This document shows positions 7,535 to 16,012 of a stretch of 64,000 bases of DNA, piece by piece. Each line of letters opens with the position of its first letter. Position 1 is the first letter of the stretch. A model generated the notes under the pieces. That model was not told where the DNA came from. It did no database searches and worked only from the letters and a program-made list of their open reading frames with translations. The stretch is from Streptomyces sp. NRRL WC-3626. Its GTDB lineage: Bacteria > Actinomycetota > Actinomycetes > Streptomycetales > Streptomycetaceae. The translations under genes were made by a program, and so were the position numbers. The stretch spans positions 122,809-186,808 of the forward strand of contig NZ_JOCA01000013.1 of the NCBI RefSeq assembly GCF_000718785.1, written 5' to 3'.

Positions 7535-8397
7535 TTGGGGGCTCCAGATGTGTCGGTGGTGGCGGGAGACGCCGCGTGGGCGGTCCAGGGGTCGGTGACC
7601 GTCTTCGAGACGTGGACCCGCAGGTCCCAGCCGTGACGGTCGGAGATCTCGTCGAGCTGGGCTGCGGCCAGCTCGCACCAGGGCCACTCGGTGGCCCAGT
7701 GCGCCGCGTCGAGCAGCGCGAGGGGACTGTGGGCGCGGTCCGCGACGAACTCCGAGGCCGGGTGGTGGCGCAGGTCCGCGGTGAGGAAGGCGTCGACCGA
7801 GGCCGCCCGTACGTGGTCGAAGAGGCTGTCGCCGGAACCACCGCTGACGGCGACCGTCCGTACGAGCGCGTCGGGGTCGCCGGCGACGCGGATGCCCTGC
7901 ACGGTCGCGGGGAGGCGCTCGGCGGCGCGGGCGGCGAGGTCGCGGACGGTCAGCGGATGGTCCAGCTCGCACACGCGGCCGAGCCCCCGACGTCCGTCCG
8001 GGTCGGTGGGGTCCGGCACGAGGGGCCGTACGACGCGGAGGTCCAGCGCACCGGCGAGGGCGTCGGAGACTCCCGGGTCGGCGGTGTCGGCGTTGGTGTG
8101 GGCGACGTGCAGCGCGATGTCGTTCTTGATGAGCGTGTGCACCACGCGGCCCTTGAAGGTGGACGCCGCGACCGTGGTCGTACCGCGCAGATAGAGCGGA
8201 TGGTGGGTGACCAGCAGGTCCGCGCCCAGGGTCACCGCCTCGTCGACGGTCTCCCGCACCGGGTCCACGGCGAACAGGACCCGCGTGACCTCCTGGCCGG
8301 GATCGCCCACGACGGTGCCGACCGCGTCCCAGGACTCGGCCCGCTCGGCGGGCCACAGATTTTCCAGCGCGGCGATGACTTCAGACAGACGGGGCAC
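7531..8397 (-). CDS. Nif3-like dinuclear metal-centre protein
   Basis: The 288-residue protein has the NIF3/YbgI pattern: MPRLSEVIAALENLWPAE, LFAVDPVRETVDEAV, DLLVTHHPLYLRG (metal-binding His pair), VAHTNADTADPGVSDAL (HTN-D), and at the C-terminus FLTADLRHHPASEF, LLDAAHWATEWP (H..TE metal ligands). It is often annotated as GTP cyclohydrolase I type 2, but the real substrate in bacteria is uncertain. The family forms hexamers. It is the first gene of the three-gene minus-strand operon with the zinc-ribbon and RNase H/phosphatase genes. The GTG start has only a weak ribosome site. Confidence 0.93.
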   Translation of the reverse strand: MPRLSEVIAALENLWPAERAESWDAVGTVVGDPGQEVTRVLFAVDPVRETVDEAVTLGADLLVTHHPLYLRGTTTVAASTFKGRVVHTLIKNDIALHVAHTNADTADPGVSDALAGALDLRVVRPLVPDPTDPDGRRGLGRVCELDHPLTVRDLAARAAERLPATVQGIRVAGDPDALVRTVAVSGGSGDSLFDHVRAASVDAFLTADLRHHPASEFVADRAHSPLALLDAAHWATEWPWCELAAAQLDEISDRHGWDLRVHVSKTVTDPWTAHAASPATTDTSGAPN

Positions 8398-8569
8398 GCC
8401 TGCAAGGCTACCTGGCTGTTTCGTACGGCAGTACCGGCGCCGGGGAGCACACTCGCCTCCCCTCCCTCAGCAGAATCGTTCCTGGAGTACCCGTACGTGT
8501 GAAGTGCGGGCCCACCGCTCCGCCGCCCGTGCATGCGCGACCTACGTTCATCACCGGAGGTGACCGACG

Positions 8570-9787
8570 ATGACGGTCTGTGCCATCGAACCTGCGACGG
8601 GACACGAGGACGGAGCCGGACGGGCGGGCGGCGGGGCGGCCTGCGCCATCACCGCCGACGGCGCCTACGCCGCACGCCTCACCCGCGCCGGCGACTCCCT
8701 CTTCCCGGAGCGCTGGACGCTCGACGGCCCCGAGCCCTACGCGGTGCCGCTGCCCGGCAACCAGCCCGAGGAACCCGGCACCGAGGTGCAGCCCCTGAGC
8801 GACGGGCGGGTCCTCATCCACCGGCCGATGGCCGCGCGGCACGCGTTCTCCCTGCTGTACCCGACCGGCCCCGGCACCGGTGAGCTGCCGCTGGGCACGG
8901 TCGAGTGCCCGGACGAGGACACCCGGCTGCGGCTGCTGCCGCCCTCACCGGGCGGCCGGCGGGCGTACGCGCTCGCGGTGGGCCGGCGGTCGACCGCGGT
9001 GTGGCTGGTCGCCGGCGGCCCGCCCGGACCGCGGCAGGTCGCGGAGGTGCCGGGGCACTGCTCGGGCGGGGCATGGCTGGACCGGGACGGGCGGATGCTC
9101 GCCGTGGACCGGGCGGCGGGCGGGCGCACCAAGGCGGTCGTGGTGGACCTGGAGCGCGGCGGCGAGATGTCCCCGCTGCTGCAGATCGCCCCCGACAGCG
9201 ACGACCGGGTGCTGCTCGCCGACCCCGACAGCGGGCTGCTGCTGGTCGGCTCGGACGCGCCCTCGCCCGGGCGGGAGCGGCTGGGCTGGGGGGTGCTGGG
9301 CAGCACGCTGCCGGTGCGGTTCCCGGAGTGCCTGCGGCCCGCGGACCGCGTGGTCACGCCGTTCGCGATCCAGCCGGGGCAGATGCTGACACCGGAGCAG
9401 TGCGCGGTGGCGCTGCGGGTCGACGGCCCGGCCGGGAGCTGGGTCGGGGTGTGGCGGCCCGCGGAGCGGAAGGTGCACCACTACCCGGCACCGGCGGGGT
9501 GGCTGGCCGGTACGGGGCTGTGGACGGCGGACGGGGTGCTGCGGCTGCCGTACGCCACGGGAGCCGTGCCGTGCGGGGTCGCCGGGCTGCGGGTGCCGGG
9601 GCAGGAGCGGCGGCGGGCGGGGCTGGAGGTGCGGGCCGCTGCGGAGGCGGGCGGGCCGGAGGGGGGCGGTGAGTGCGGTGCGCTGCCCTCGGCGAAGGGG
9701 CCGCTCTCCCTGCACTTCGGGCACGGTGGATTTCCCCGTCCCGTGCCCTTGCAGCAGGCACCTCTGGGGCGGCATGTAACGAAGTAG
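8570..9787 (+). CDS. Hypothetical protein, possible beta-propeller
   Basis: This 405-residue reading frame has strong G/C third-position bias and a good GGAGGTG eight bases upstream of its ATG. The sequence alternates short beta-strand-like segments with Gly/Asp turns and repeated motifs such as RLLPPSPGGRRAYALAVGRR, GGAWLDRDGRMLAVDRAAGG and SDDRVLLADPDSGLLLVGSD, which suggest a WD/PQQ-like propeller, but I cannot assign a family. There are no signal peptide or membrane segments, so it is probably cytoplasmic. It stands alone, divergent from Nif3. Confidence 0.75.
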   Translation: MTVCAIEPATGHEDGAGRAGGGAACAITADGAYAARLTRAGDSLFPERWTLDGPEPYAVPLPGNQPEEPGTEVQPLSDGRVLIHRPMAARHAFSLLYPTGPGTGELPLGTVECPDEDTRLRLLPPSPGGRRAYALAVGRRSTAVWLVAGGPPGPRQVAEVPGHCSGGAWLDRDGRMLAVDRAAGGRTKAVVVDLERGGEMSPLLQIAPDSDDRVLLADPDSGLLLVGSDAPSPGRERLGWGVLGSTLPVRFPECLRPADRVVTPFAIQPGQMLTPEQCAVALRVDGPAGSWVGVWRPAERKVHHYPAPAGWLAGTGLWTADGVLRLPYATGAVPCGVAGLRVPGQERRRAGLEVRAAAEAGGPEGGGECGALPSAKGPLSLHFGHGGFPRPVPLQQAPLGRHVTK

Positions 9788-9884
9788 TGGCGGTCGGCGT
9801 GGTCGCCTGGATGCGGGTGGTGGTGGGCCGGTTAGACTCGCCCGGCTGTAGGAAAGATCATGTTTACGGGGTGAATTCCTTCCG

Positions 9885-10052
9885 ATGAACGACGTCATCA
9901 CGAACGAGCCGCAGTCCGCCGAGAGCGGACAGGCCACCGCCGGACACGGCAAGCACCGGGGGTCGGTCTCCACGCGGGACGCGGAAGCGTCTCCGCGCGG
10001 GCGGCACCGCAGGCCGGAACAGGCGGGCGAGTACACGGAGTCGGCTGCCTGA
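9885..10052 (+). CDS. Small hydrophilic protein (55 aa)
   Basis: The frame MNDVITNEPQSAESGQ...PEQAGEYTESAA has 55 codons of which nearly all end in G or C, as expected for real Streptomyces coding sequence and not for chance frames at this density. It is polar and rich in Glu, Arg, Gly and His, with no hydrophobic segment; it may be disordered. No good ribosome site is seen upstream, and two short out-of-frame starts precede it. Function unknown. Confidence 0.5.
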   Translation: MNDVITNEPQSAESGQATAGHGKHRGSVSTRDAEASPRGRHRRPEQAGEYTESAA

Positions 10053-10122
10053 CGCCACGTCGGGCGCGGTTCCTCTTCATGGGCCGGGCTCCGGTCGTCC
10101 TCTGCGACGACCGGGGTCCGGC

Positions 10123-10947
10123 TCAGTCGTGTTCGACCGTGGTGGCGGTGAGGACGGGGGCGTCGTCGCGGTCCGCGGCGCCCACCGTCACATGGACGGT
10201 GCGGGGGTCGTGGCGCCACATCCTGATGCGGAGCGTCTCGCCCGGGTAGACGATTCCGGCGAACCGGGCGGTGTAGGAGCGGACCCGGGTGACGTCGCCG
10301 TCGAGGAGGGTGTCCACGACCGCTTCGAGGGTCATGCCGTAGGTGCACAGGCCGTGCAGGACGGGGCGTTCGAAACCGGCGCGGGCCGCGAAGTCGTGGT
10401 CGGTGTGGAGGGGGTTGTCGTCGCCGGAGAGGCGGTGGAGGAGGGCCTGGTCCTCGCGGGTGGGGCGGTCGAGGGTGTGGTCGGGGGGTGCGGTGGGGGG
10501 CTCTTGCCGTGCGGACGGGCCCCGGTCTCCGCCCCAGCCGCCTTCGCCGCGTACGTAGACGTGTGCCTCGTCCGTCCACAGGGGGCCGTGGGCGTCGGCG
10601 GCCTCGGTGCGCATGACGAGGACGGCGGCTTTCGTCTTGTCGTGTACGGCGGTGATGCGGGCGGTGGTGGTGGCGGTGCCGGCGGGTGGGAGCGGGCGGC
10701 GGTGGAGGGTGAGGGACTGGGCGCCGTGCAGGACGTGGGCGAGGTCGACGTCGATGCCGGGGAGGGTGAGGGCGCGGGTGACGCCGGGGGCGTGGGGGCC
10801 GGCGGTGGTGGCGAAGGCGGGGACGGGGTGGGGGTGGTCGGGGCGGGCGCCGATGCCGCGGTGATAGACCCGGACGTCTTCGTCCGTCCAGGCGATGTCA
10901 CCGACCAGCGGGGCTGCGGTGAGGACTGTACGGGGGTCGATGGGCAT
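10123..10947 (-). CDS. MaoC-like / (R)-specific enoyl-CoA hydratase 2 family protein
   Basis: The 274-residue protein has two hot-dog modules. The C-terminal half carries the hydratase-2 motif LHRLSGDDNPLHTDHDFAARAGF with the catalytic Asp and His, followed by LHGLCTYGMTLEAVVD, and resembles the PaaZ/MaoC and peroxisomal multifunctional-enzyme-2 hydratases. The N-terminal half (VYHRGIGARPDHPHPVPAFATT...LAHVLHGAQSLTLHRRPLPPAG) is the degenerate non-catalytic hot dog of this double-domain group. It is expected to hydrate 2-trans-enoyl-CoA to the (R)-3-hydroxyacyl-CoA. CAGGAG precedes the ATG at normal distance. No beta-oxidation partner is adjacent. Confidence 0.88.
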   Translation of the reverse strand: MPIDPRTVLTAAPLVGDIAWTDEDVRVYHRGIGARPDHPHPVPAFATTAGPHAPGVTRALTLPGIDVDLAHVLHGAQSLTLHRRPLPPAGTATTTARITAVHDKTKAAVLVMRTEAADAHGPLWTDEAHVYVRGEGGWGGDRGPSARQEPPTAPPDHTLDRPTREDQALLHRLSGDDNPLHTDHDFAARAGFERPVLHGLCTYGMTLEAVVDTLLDGDVTRVRSYTARFAGIVYPGETLRIRMWRHDPRTVHVTVGAADRDDAPVLTATTVEHD

Positions 10948-11064
10948 GGGGCTCCTGTCGTCGGGGCGGGTGCCTCACCGGCAGTCTGCCGGGCGCGCTC
11001 TCGCCCGTCTGCCGCCGATCCGCGTGCCGCGCCTGCCGCCACCGATCCCGCCGATCCGCCGATC

Positions 11065-11262
11065 CGCGGGCAGTCGTGCCGCAGGGCGGCACGGGTGGGC
11101 GCGACGGCACCCCGTAAGCGCCGGGCCGCGCGATGTCCCCCCGCTCAGCCGTCACCCCGGGTGACTGCTGGGCGGGGGTGAGTGTGCGCTCGCCCCGCTG
11201 GAGGGGTGCCGCTGCGCCCACCCGTGCCGCCCCAGCGGCACGACTGCCCGCAGCTGCGCGGG
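11065..11262. repeat. Dispersed long inverted repeat, copy A
   Basis: Left arm (about 11065-11116) reads GCGGGCAGTCGTGCCGC... through GGGTGGGCGCGACGGCACCCC, and the right arm (about 11203-11253) is its near-perfect reverse complement, ending GGCACGACTGCCCGCAG. The arms are about 50 bp with an 85-bp centre. A full second copy lies at 52449-52646 and a single arm lies inside the CbiQ frame at 30136-30230. Confidence 0.9.
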
Positions 11263-11373
11263 CTGCGGGGGTGTGGCCGGCCGCGGCTGCGCGGAAGAGC
11301 CGGCCGCGGCTACGCGGGCTGCGGGGGTGTGGCCGGCCGCGGGTGTGGGGACGGCCAAGGGATGGTCAAGGAA

Positions 11374-11403
11374 TTGTTAGGGGGGTGAAGCATTGGAATA
11401 GTT
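11374..11403 (+). promoter_or_regulatory. Candidate promoter of MFS-CarboxypepD gene
   Basis: TTGTTA (11374-11379) and ATAGTT (11398-11403) are 18 bp apart, in the only AT-richer stretch before the gene. Prediction only. Confidence 0.35.
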
Positions 11404-11465
11404 GCCTTGGTGCACGGGGTTCGGGATGCACGTATCCCCGAAACAGTCCCCCGGAGGCAGCCTTC

Positions 11466-13208
11466 ATGACGCAGACGACACCCGACCGCCCCCACGGCAG
11501 ACCGGGCGGGACCGCCGTGGTCCCCGTGCTCGCCTTCGCGGGCATCGTCGTCGCGGTGATGCAGACCCTGCTGGTGCCGGTCATCAAGGATCTGCCGCGG
11601 CTGCTGGACACCGCCCCCTCCGACGCCACGTGGGTCCTCACCTCCACCCTCCTGTCCGGCGCCGTCGCCACCCCCATCATGGGCCGCCTCGGCGACCTCC
11701 ACGGCAAGCGCCGCATGCTGGTCCTCAGCCTCGCGATCATGGTCGTCGGCGCGCTGGTCAGCGCGTTCACCAACGACCTGCTCCTGATGATCACCGGCCG
11801 TACCCTCCAGGGCGTGGCGATGGGTGCCATCCCCCTCGGCATCGGCCTGATGCGCGACATGCTGCCCCGCGAGCGCCTCGGCTCGGCGATGGCCCTGATG
11901 AGCTCCTCCATAGGCGTCGGCGGCGGCCTCGCCCTGCCCGCCGCCGCGCTGGTCGCCCAGCACTCCGACTGGCACTCCCTCTACTACGGTGCCGCCGGCC
12001 TCGGCGTCACGGCCATCGCGCTCACCCTGGCCGTCGTACCGGAGTCCCCCGTACGCGCCAAGGGCACCTTCGACCTGCCGGGCGCGATCGGCCTGTCCGC
12101 CGGGCTGGTGCTGTTCCTGCTCCCCGTCTCCAAGGGCAGCGACTGGGGCTGGACCTCCGGCACCACGCTCGGCCTGCTCGGCGCGGCGGTCGTCGTCCTG
12201 CTCCTGTGGGGCCTGATGGAGCTGCGCGTGGCCGCGCCCCTGGTGGACCTGCGCACCACCGCCCGCCGCGAGGTCCTGCTCACCAACCTCGCGTCGATCA
12301 TGATCGGTGTCTCCTTCTTCGTCGTCTCCCTGGTCCTCCCCCAATTGCTCCAGCTGCCGCCGGGGCACGGGCTCGGCCAGTCGATGGTCGTCGCGGGCCT
12401 GTGCGTGGCCCCGCTGGGCCTGACGATGATGTTCACCGCCCCCGTCTACGCCCGTCTCTCCGCCCGGTACGGCCCGAAGACCACTCTCATCCTCGGCATG
12501 CTGATCATCGCGGCCGGTTACGGCGGCGGCCTCGGCCTGATGGACGCCGTCTGGCAGACCGTCGTCACCTCGGTGATCCTCGGCGCGGGCATCGGCCTCG
12601 CCTACTCCTCCCTCCCCGCGCTGATCATCGGAGCGGTGCCGGCCTCGGAGACGGGCGCGGCGAACGGCCTCAACACGCTGATGCGTTCCATCGGTACGTC
12701 GGTGTCGAGCGCCGTCATCGGCATGGTGCTGGCGAACACGGCGGACACCGTCGGCACGGCGGAGATCCCCACCCTGCACGGCTTCCGGATCTCGTTCCTG
12801 ATCGCGACGGCCGCGGTGGCCGTCGGCCTCGTCCTGGCCCTGTTCCTGCCCGGCCGGCGCCCGTCGGAGCACCCGCGGCTGCGGGCCAGCAGCGAGGAGG
12901 ACGCCAACCTGGAGCGCGCGGAAGCGGTACTGAACGGGCGCGGTTTCCGGGGCCGGGTGCTGGACGCGGCCGGTGCGCCGGTGGCCCGCGCCAAGGTCAC
13001 CCTGATCGACCGGCACGGCCGCCAGGCGGGTGCCACCGTCTCCGCCGGCGACGGCACATACGCCCTCGCCGTCCCGGCACGGGGGCCGTACGTCCTGGCC
13101 GCCCGCGCCACCGGCCACGGCCCGCTCGCCTCCCCGGCCCTGCACGACGGCGGGGAACGGCCTATCGGCCTGGACCTGTCCCTGCCGGGCGAGACGGTCA
13201 CCGCCTGA
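11466..13208 (+). CDS. DHA2-type MFS transporter with C-terminal carboxypeptidase-regulatory-like domain
   Basis: Residues about 15-475 form a 14-helix MFS permease. The family loop motif A is clear (MGRLGDLHGKRRMLVLS), as are the motif-C region (SSSIGVGGGLALPAAALV) and WVLTSTLL. After the last helix (VGLVLALFLPG) a soluble tail follows: an acidic linker (SSEEDANLERAEAVLNG) and then about 80 residues, GFRGRVLDAAGAPVARAKVTLIDRHGR...GDGTYALAVPARGPYVLAARATGH, which is a textbook CarboxypepD_reg beta-sandwich. The ATG at 11466 is chosen because GGAGG lies upstream and everything before it is repeat sequence. It is probably a proton-driven exporter of unknown substrate; a tail of this type on an MFS protein is uncommon and may bind carbohydrate or protein. 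Confidence 0.9.
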   Translation: MTQTTPDRPHGRPGGTAVVPVLAFAGIVVAVMQTLLVPVIKDLPRLLDTAPSDATWVLTSTLLSGAVATPIMGRLGDLHGKRRMLVLSLAIMVVGALVSAFTNDLLLMITGRTLQGVAMGAIPLGIGLMRDMLPRERLGSAMALMSSSIGVGGGLALPAAALVAQHSDWHSLYYGAAGLGVTAIALTLAVVPESPVRAKGTFDLPGAIGLSAGLVLFLLPVSKGSDWGWTSGTTLGLLGAAVVVLLLWGLMELRVAAPLVDLRTTARREVLLTNLASIMIGVSFFVVSLVLPQLLQLPPGHGLGQSMVVAGLCVAPLGLTMMFTAPVYARLSARYGPKTTLILGMLIIAAGYGGGLGLMDAVWQTVVTSVILGAGIGLAYSSLPALIIGAVPASETGAANGLNTLMRSIGTSVSSAVIGMVLANTADTVGTAEIPTLHGFRISFLIATAAVAVGLVLALFLPGRRPSEHPRLRASSEEDANLERAEAVLNGRGFRGRVLDAAGAPVARAKVTLIDRHGRQAGATVSAGDGTYALAVPARGPYVLAARATGHGPLASPALHDGGERPIGLDLSLPGETVTA

Positions 13209-13223
13209 CCTCGTTACCCGGCG

Positions 13224-13255
13224 GTACCCCCTGTCGGCCGGTCCGGCGGGGGTAC
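13224..13255 (+). terminator. Hairpin after MFS gene
   Basis: GTACCCCC (13224-13231) pairs with GGGGGTAC (13248-13255), and GCCGG/CCGGC inside extends the stem. It lies in the 53-bp gap before the methyltransferase gene, so it may be a weak terminator or may fold near that gene's start. Confidence 0.4.
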
Positions 13256-13261
13256 GGCAGC

Positions 13262-13942
13262 ATGGGGTCCGTGCAGACACGTACGGCCTCGCACGAGGCG
13301 ACTCCCGCGCCCGCGATCCTGGCCGCCTTCGAGGCGGCGAAGGGCTTCATGCCCGTGGACGAGGGCCTGGCCCTGTACGCGGCGGCGAGCGAGGCCGGCC
13401 GGCTGGGGCTGCCGCTGCTGGAGATCGGCAGCTACTGCGGCCGTTCCACGATCCTGCTCGCCGACGCGGCCCGCGCGGCCGGTGTCACCGCGCTCACCGT
13501 GGACCACCACCGGGGCAGCGAGGAGCAGCAGCCGGGCTGGGACTACCACGACCCGCAGACGGTCGACCCCGAACTGGGGGTGATGGACACGCTCCCCGCC
13601 TTCCGCCGCACACTGCACCGGGCGGGCCTGGAGGACCACGTGGTCGCCCTGGTCGGCCGTTCCCCGCGCGTCGCCGCCCTGTGGGGCACGCCGCTCGCGT
13701 TCGTCTTCGTCGACGGCGGCCACACCGACGAGCACGCCACCGCCGACTACGAGGGCTGGGCCCCGCATCTCGCCGAGGGCGGCCTCCTCGTCATCCACGA
13801 CGTCTTCCCGGACCCGGTGGACGAGTTCACCGGCCAGGCCCCGTACCGCGTCTACCTCCGCGCCCGCGCCTCCGGTGCCTTCACGGAGGTCTCGGCGACG
13901 GGTTCGCTGCGGGTGCTGCGGCGGACGGGTCCTGGGCTCTGA
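13262..13942 (+). CDS. Class I SAM-dependent methyltransferase
   Basis: The 226-residue protein carries a class I SAM-binding signature LPLLEIGSYCGRSTILLADAA (motif I, ExGxxxGxS) and the post-I acid in ALTVDHHRGSEE, then AFVFVDGGHTDEHATADYEGWAPHLAEGGLLVIHDVF, the DGxH form typical of the Methyltransf_24/sugar O-methyltransferase group. The start is ambiguous between ATG 13262 and GTG 13271; I use the longer form. The acceptor is unknown. It is followed after 23 bp by the amidase gene on the same strand. Confidence 0.88.
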   Translation: MGSVQTRTASHEATPAPAILAAFEAAKGFMPVDEGLALYAAASEAGRLGLPLLEIGSYCGRSTILLADAARAAGVTALTVDHHRGSEEQQPGWDYHDPQTVDPELGVMDTLPAFRRTLHRAGLEDHVVALVGRSPRVAALWGTPLAFVFVDGGHTDEHATADYEGWAPHLAEGGLLVIHDVFPDPVDEFTGQAPYRVYLRARASGAFTEVSATGSLRVLRRTGPGL

Positions 13943-13965
13943 GCCCGCGACGTTAGGGTGGCTGC

Positions 13966-14910
13966 GTGTCGTACACAGGTCCCGGATTCGAACCGCCCCA
14001 GCCCCGACGGTCCCGGCGCGGGCCCCTGACCGTGGCGCTGGCCGCGCTGGTGCCCGGGGCGCTGCTCGGCTGGGCGGTGTACGCCGCCGTGGGCGGGTCC
14101 GGGGACGACGAGGCGGCCGGGACCCCCACCGCTTCCGCGTCCGCCTCACCCCGTACGTCGTCGGCGGCGCCCTCCGGGAGCGCCGGGGACGGGAAGCCGA
14201 CCGGCTCCTCCACGGCCGAGCCCTCCGCCGCGGCCGGGACGCTCGAGGGCAAGGTCGTCGTCATCGATCCGGGGCACAATCCGACCAACTTCGAGCACAC
14301 CGCCGAGATCAACCGCCAGGTCGACATCGGCACGAACCGCAAGGAGTGCGACACCACCGGCACGTCCACCAACGACGGTGACGCCGAGGCCGAGTTCACC
14401 CTGGACGTCGCGCACCGGATGCGCACCCTCCTCGAGAAGCAGGGCGCCACGGTGAAGTTGACGCAGGACGAGGACCGGCCGTTCGGGCCGTGCGTGGACG
14501 AGCGGGCGCGGATCGGCAACAAGGCGGGGGCCGACGCCGTCGTCTCGATCCACGCGGACGGCTCGGGCACCGGCAACCGCGGTTTCCACGTCATCCTTCC
14601 CGGCGCCGTCGACGCCGGGGGCGCGGACACCCGCGCCATCGTCGGACCGTCCGCCGATCTCGGCGCCCGTATCGCGGGCGACTTCGTCCGGGTGACGGGC
14701 AGCGCGCCCTCCAACTACATCGGCGGCGGTACCGGTCTCGTCACGCGTAAGGACCTGGGCGGTCTCAATCTGTCAACGGTTCCCAAGGTGTTCATCGAGT
14801 GCGGCAACATGCGCGATAGCAAGGACGCGGCACTGCTGACCAGCGGTGCCTGGCGGCAGAAAGCGGCGCAAGGGATTTCCGACGGAATCGTGAGTTTCCT
14901 GCGCGGGTAG
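13966..14910 (+). CDS. N-acetylmuramoyl-L-alanine amidase (Amidase_3), membrane-anchored
   Basis: The 314-residue protein has a short cytoplasmic head (MSYTGPGFEPPQPRRSRRG), one transmembrane helix (about residues 20-42, LTVALAALVPGALLGWAVYAAV), a Ser/Ala/Thr-rich linker to about residue 90, and then an Amidase_3 domain. Zinc-ligand and catalytic motifs are visible: VVVIDPGHNP (His), EAEFTLDVAHRM (Glu), DAVVSIHADGSGT (His), and KVFIECGNMRDSKDAALL (catalytic Glu). It cleaves the bond between MurNAc and L-alanine of peptidoglycan on the outer face of the membrane. An internal insert with CDTTGTSTNDGD is typical of the actinobacterial form. The start is a GTG. Confidence 0.93.
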   Translation: MSYTGPGFEPPQPRRSRRGPLTVALAALVPGALLGWAVYAAVGGSGDDEAAGTPTASASASPRTSSAAPSGSAGDGKPTGSSTAEPSAAAGTLEGKVVVIDPGHNPTNFEHTAEINRQVDIGTNRKECDTTGTSTNDGDAEAEFTLDVAHRMRTLLEKQGATVKLTQDEDRPFGPCVDERARIGNKAGADAVVSIHADGSGTGNRGFHVILPGAVDAGGADTRAIVGPSADLGARIAGDFVRVTGSAPSNYIGGGTGLVTRKDLGGLNLSTVPKVFIECGNMRDSKDAALLTSGAWRQKAAQGISDGIVSFLRG

Positions 14911-15076
14911 GGATCAGCGCGTTGATCCGGGCGGACAGCCCCATCTCGCGGACGGTAGTGTTTTCCGGACGATGAGGGGCCACCCCCGCGCTTCACACCG
15001 GGGCCTTCGGGCGACATGGTGACAGCGACGCCTCTTCCGACGACGAGACGACCTACCGACCTGCGAAGGACCTGAA

Positions 15077-15901
15077 GTGAATATCCGCTCCCTCACTCGA
15101 GGCGACGGCGTGGTGATCGGAGCAGCGGTGTTGCTCTTCATCGCGTCGTTCCTCGACCTCTACTCCGCCGACGGCGCACCCGACAGCCTCGACTTCCCCA
15201 GCCTGTGGGCCAGCGGGCCGGTTCTGCTCGGAGTGGTGCTGGCGGGCATCATCGGCGCCGCGCTCATCGTCATCACCCGTGGTCTGCCCCAGGTGCCGAA
15301 GGTCGCGGGGCTCGACCTGGGCCAGTTCGGCATCGCGTTCACGGTGTTCGCCGCCTGGAGCGCGCTGGGCAACATCTTCGACGTGGCCGGCGGTGCCGAC
15401 AACTTCGAGGGCAGCGGTGACGGCCCCGACGCCGGTACGGGTCTGATCCTGGCCCTCGTCGCCACGCTGATCATGGCCGCCGCCGCGGTGGCGACCCCCC
15501 TGGTCCCCGCCCTCAAGGCCGCCCTCCTCCCGCCCGCCGGTCCCGCCGCGCCGCAGCCGTACGGCGCCCAGCCGCCCGCCGGTTACGGCTACCCGGGTGC
15601 GCAGCAGCCCGCCGCGTTCGGCGGTCAGCCGGCGCCGGGGCAGCAGCCGTTCCCGGGCGGCCAGCCGGCCGCGCCCGGTCAGCCGGCCGCACCCCCGGCC
15701 GGGGACTTCTCGCCGTTCTGGTTCGCCGTGCCGGTGCCCCGGCCGCTGTTCCCGGAGGACGGCTCGTCCACGCCGATCGCCGAACTGGCCCCGGGTACCT
15801 GGTACCTGGCGGTCGAGCAGCGCGGTCCGTCGCTCGTCGCGCAGACCCAGGACGGTCGTCGCGGCGTCCTTCAGGACACCTCGGGCATCCAGCGCGGCTG
15901 A
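15077..15901 (+). CDS. DUF5336-like four-helix membrane protein with Pro/Gln-rich tail
   Basis: Four hydrophobic segments are visible (residues about 12-28, 48-68, 88-105 and 122-145), with the first followed by FLDLYSADG. A low-complexity region rich in Pro, Gln, Gly and Ala (about 155-215, repeats of GQPAAPGQPAA type) leads to a short conserved C-terminal piece (FWFAVPVPRPLFPEDG...LAPGTWYLAVEQRG). The layout matches DUF5336-type actinobacterial membrane proteins. Function is unknown; a link to cell-envelope organisation is only a guess. AAGGACC lies upstream of the GTG start. Confidence 0.8.
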   Translation: MNIRSLTRGDGVVIGAAVLLFIASFLDLYSADGAPDSLDFPSLWASGPVLLGVVLAGIIGAALIVITRGLPQVPKVAGLDLGQFGIAFTVFAAWSALGNIFDVAGGADNFEGSGDGPDAGTGLILALVATLIMAAAAVATPLVPALKAALLPPAGPAAPQPYGAQPPAGYGYPGAQQPAAFGGQPAPGQQPFPGGQPAAPGQPAAPPAGDFSPFWFAVPVPRPLFPEDGSSTPIAELAPGTWYLAVEQRGPSLVAQTQDGRRGVLQDTSGIQRG

Positions 15902-15926
15902 CCGCGCACAGCCCCGGCCCTTCGTC

Positions 15927-15958
15927 ACGGCCCCTCGCCCCTGCGGGCGGGGGGCCGT
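15927..15958. terminator. Bidirectional terminator hairpin
   Basis: ACGGCCCCTCGCCC (15927-15940) and GGGCGGGGGGCCGT (15945-15958) pair with one mismatch around a 4-base loop, followed by TGTCT. It lies between convergent genes. Confidence 0.75.
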
Positions 15959-16012
15959 TGTCTGGACCCGGGCACGCGGGTCGGGCAGCCGGTCGGGGCC
16001 GTTCGGGCCCGG

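Larger units (their letters stand above)
10948..11465. other. Intergenic region with large inverted repeat, no gene
   Basis: The 518 bp between the hydratase and MFS genes contain the dispersed inverted repeat at about 11065-11262 and then three GC-rich degenerate repeats of the type CTGCGCGGGCTGCGGGGGTGTGGCCGGCCGC. A candidate MFS promoter lies at 11374-11403. Open frames here have no coding character. Confidence 0.7.

Noticed and set aside
11133..11465. Long N-terminal extension of the MFS gene
   Set aside because: The extra 111 residues are translated dispersed-repeat sequence, and the ATG at 11466 has a good ribosome site and begins the usual MFS N-terminus.
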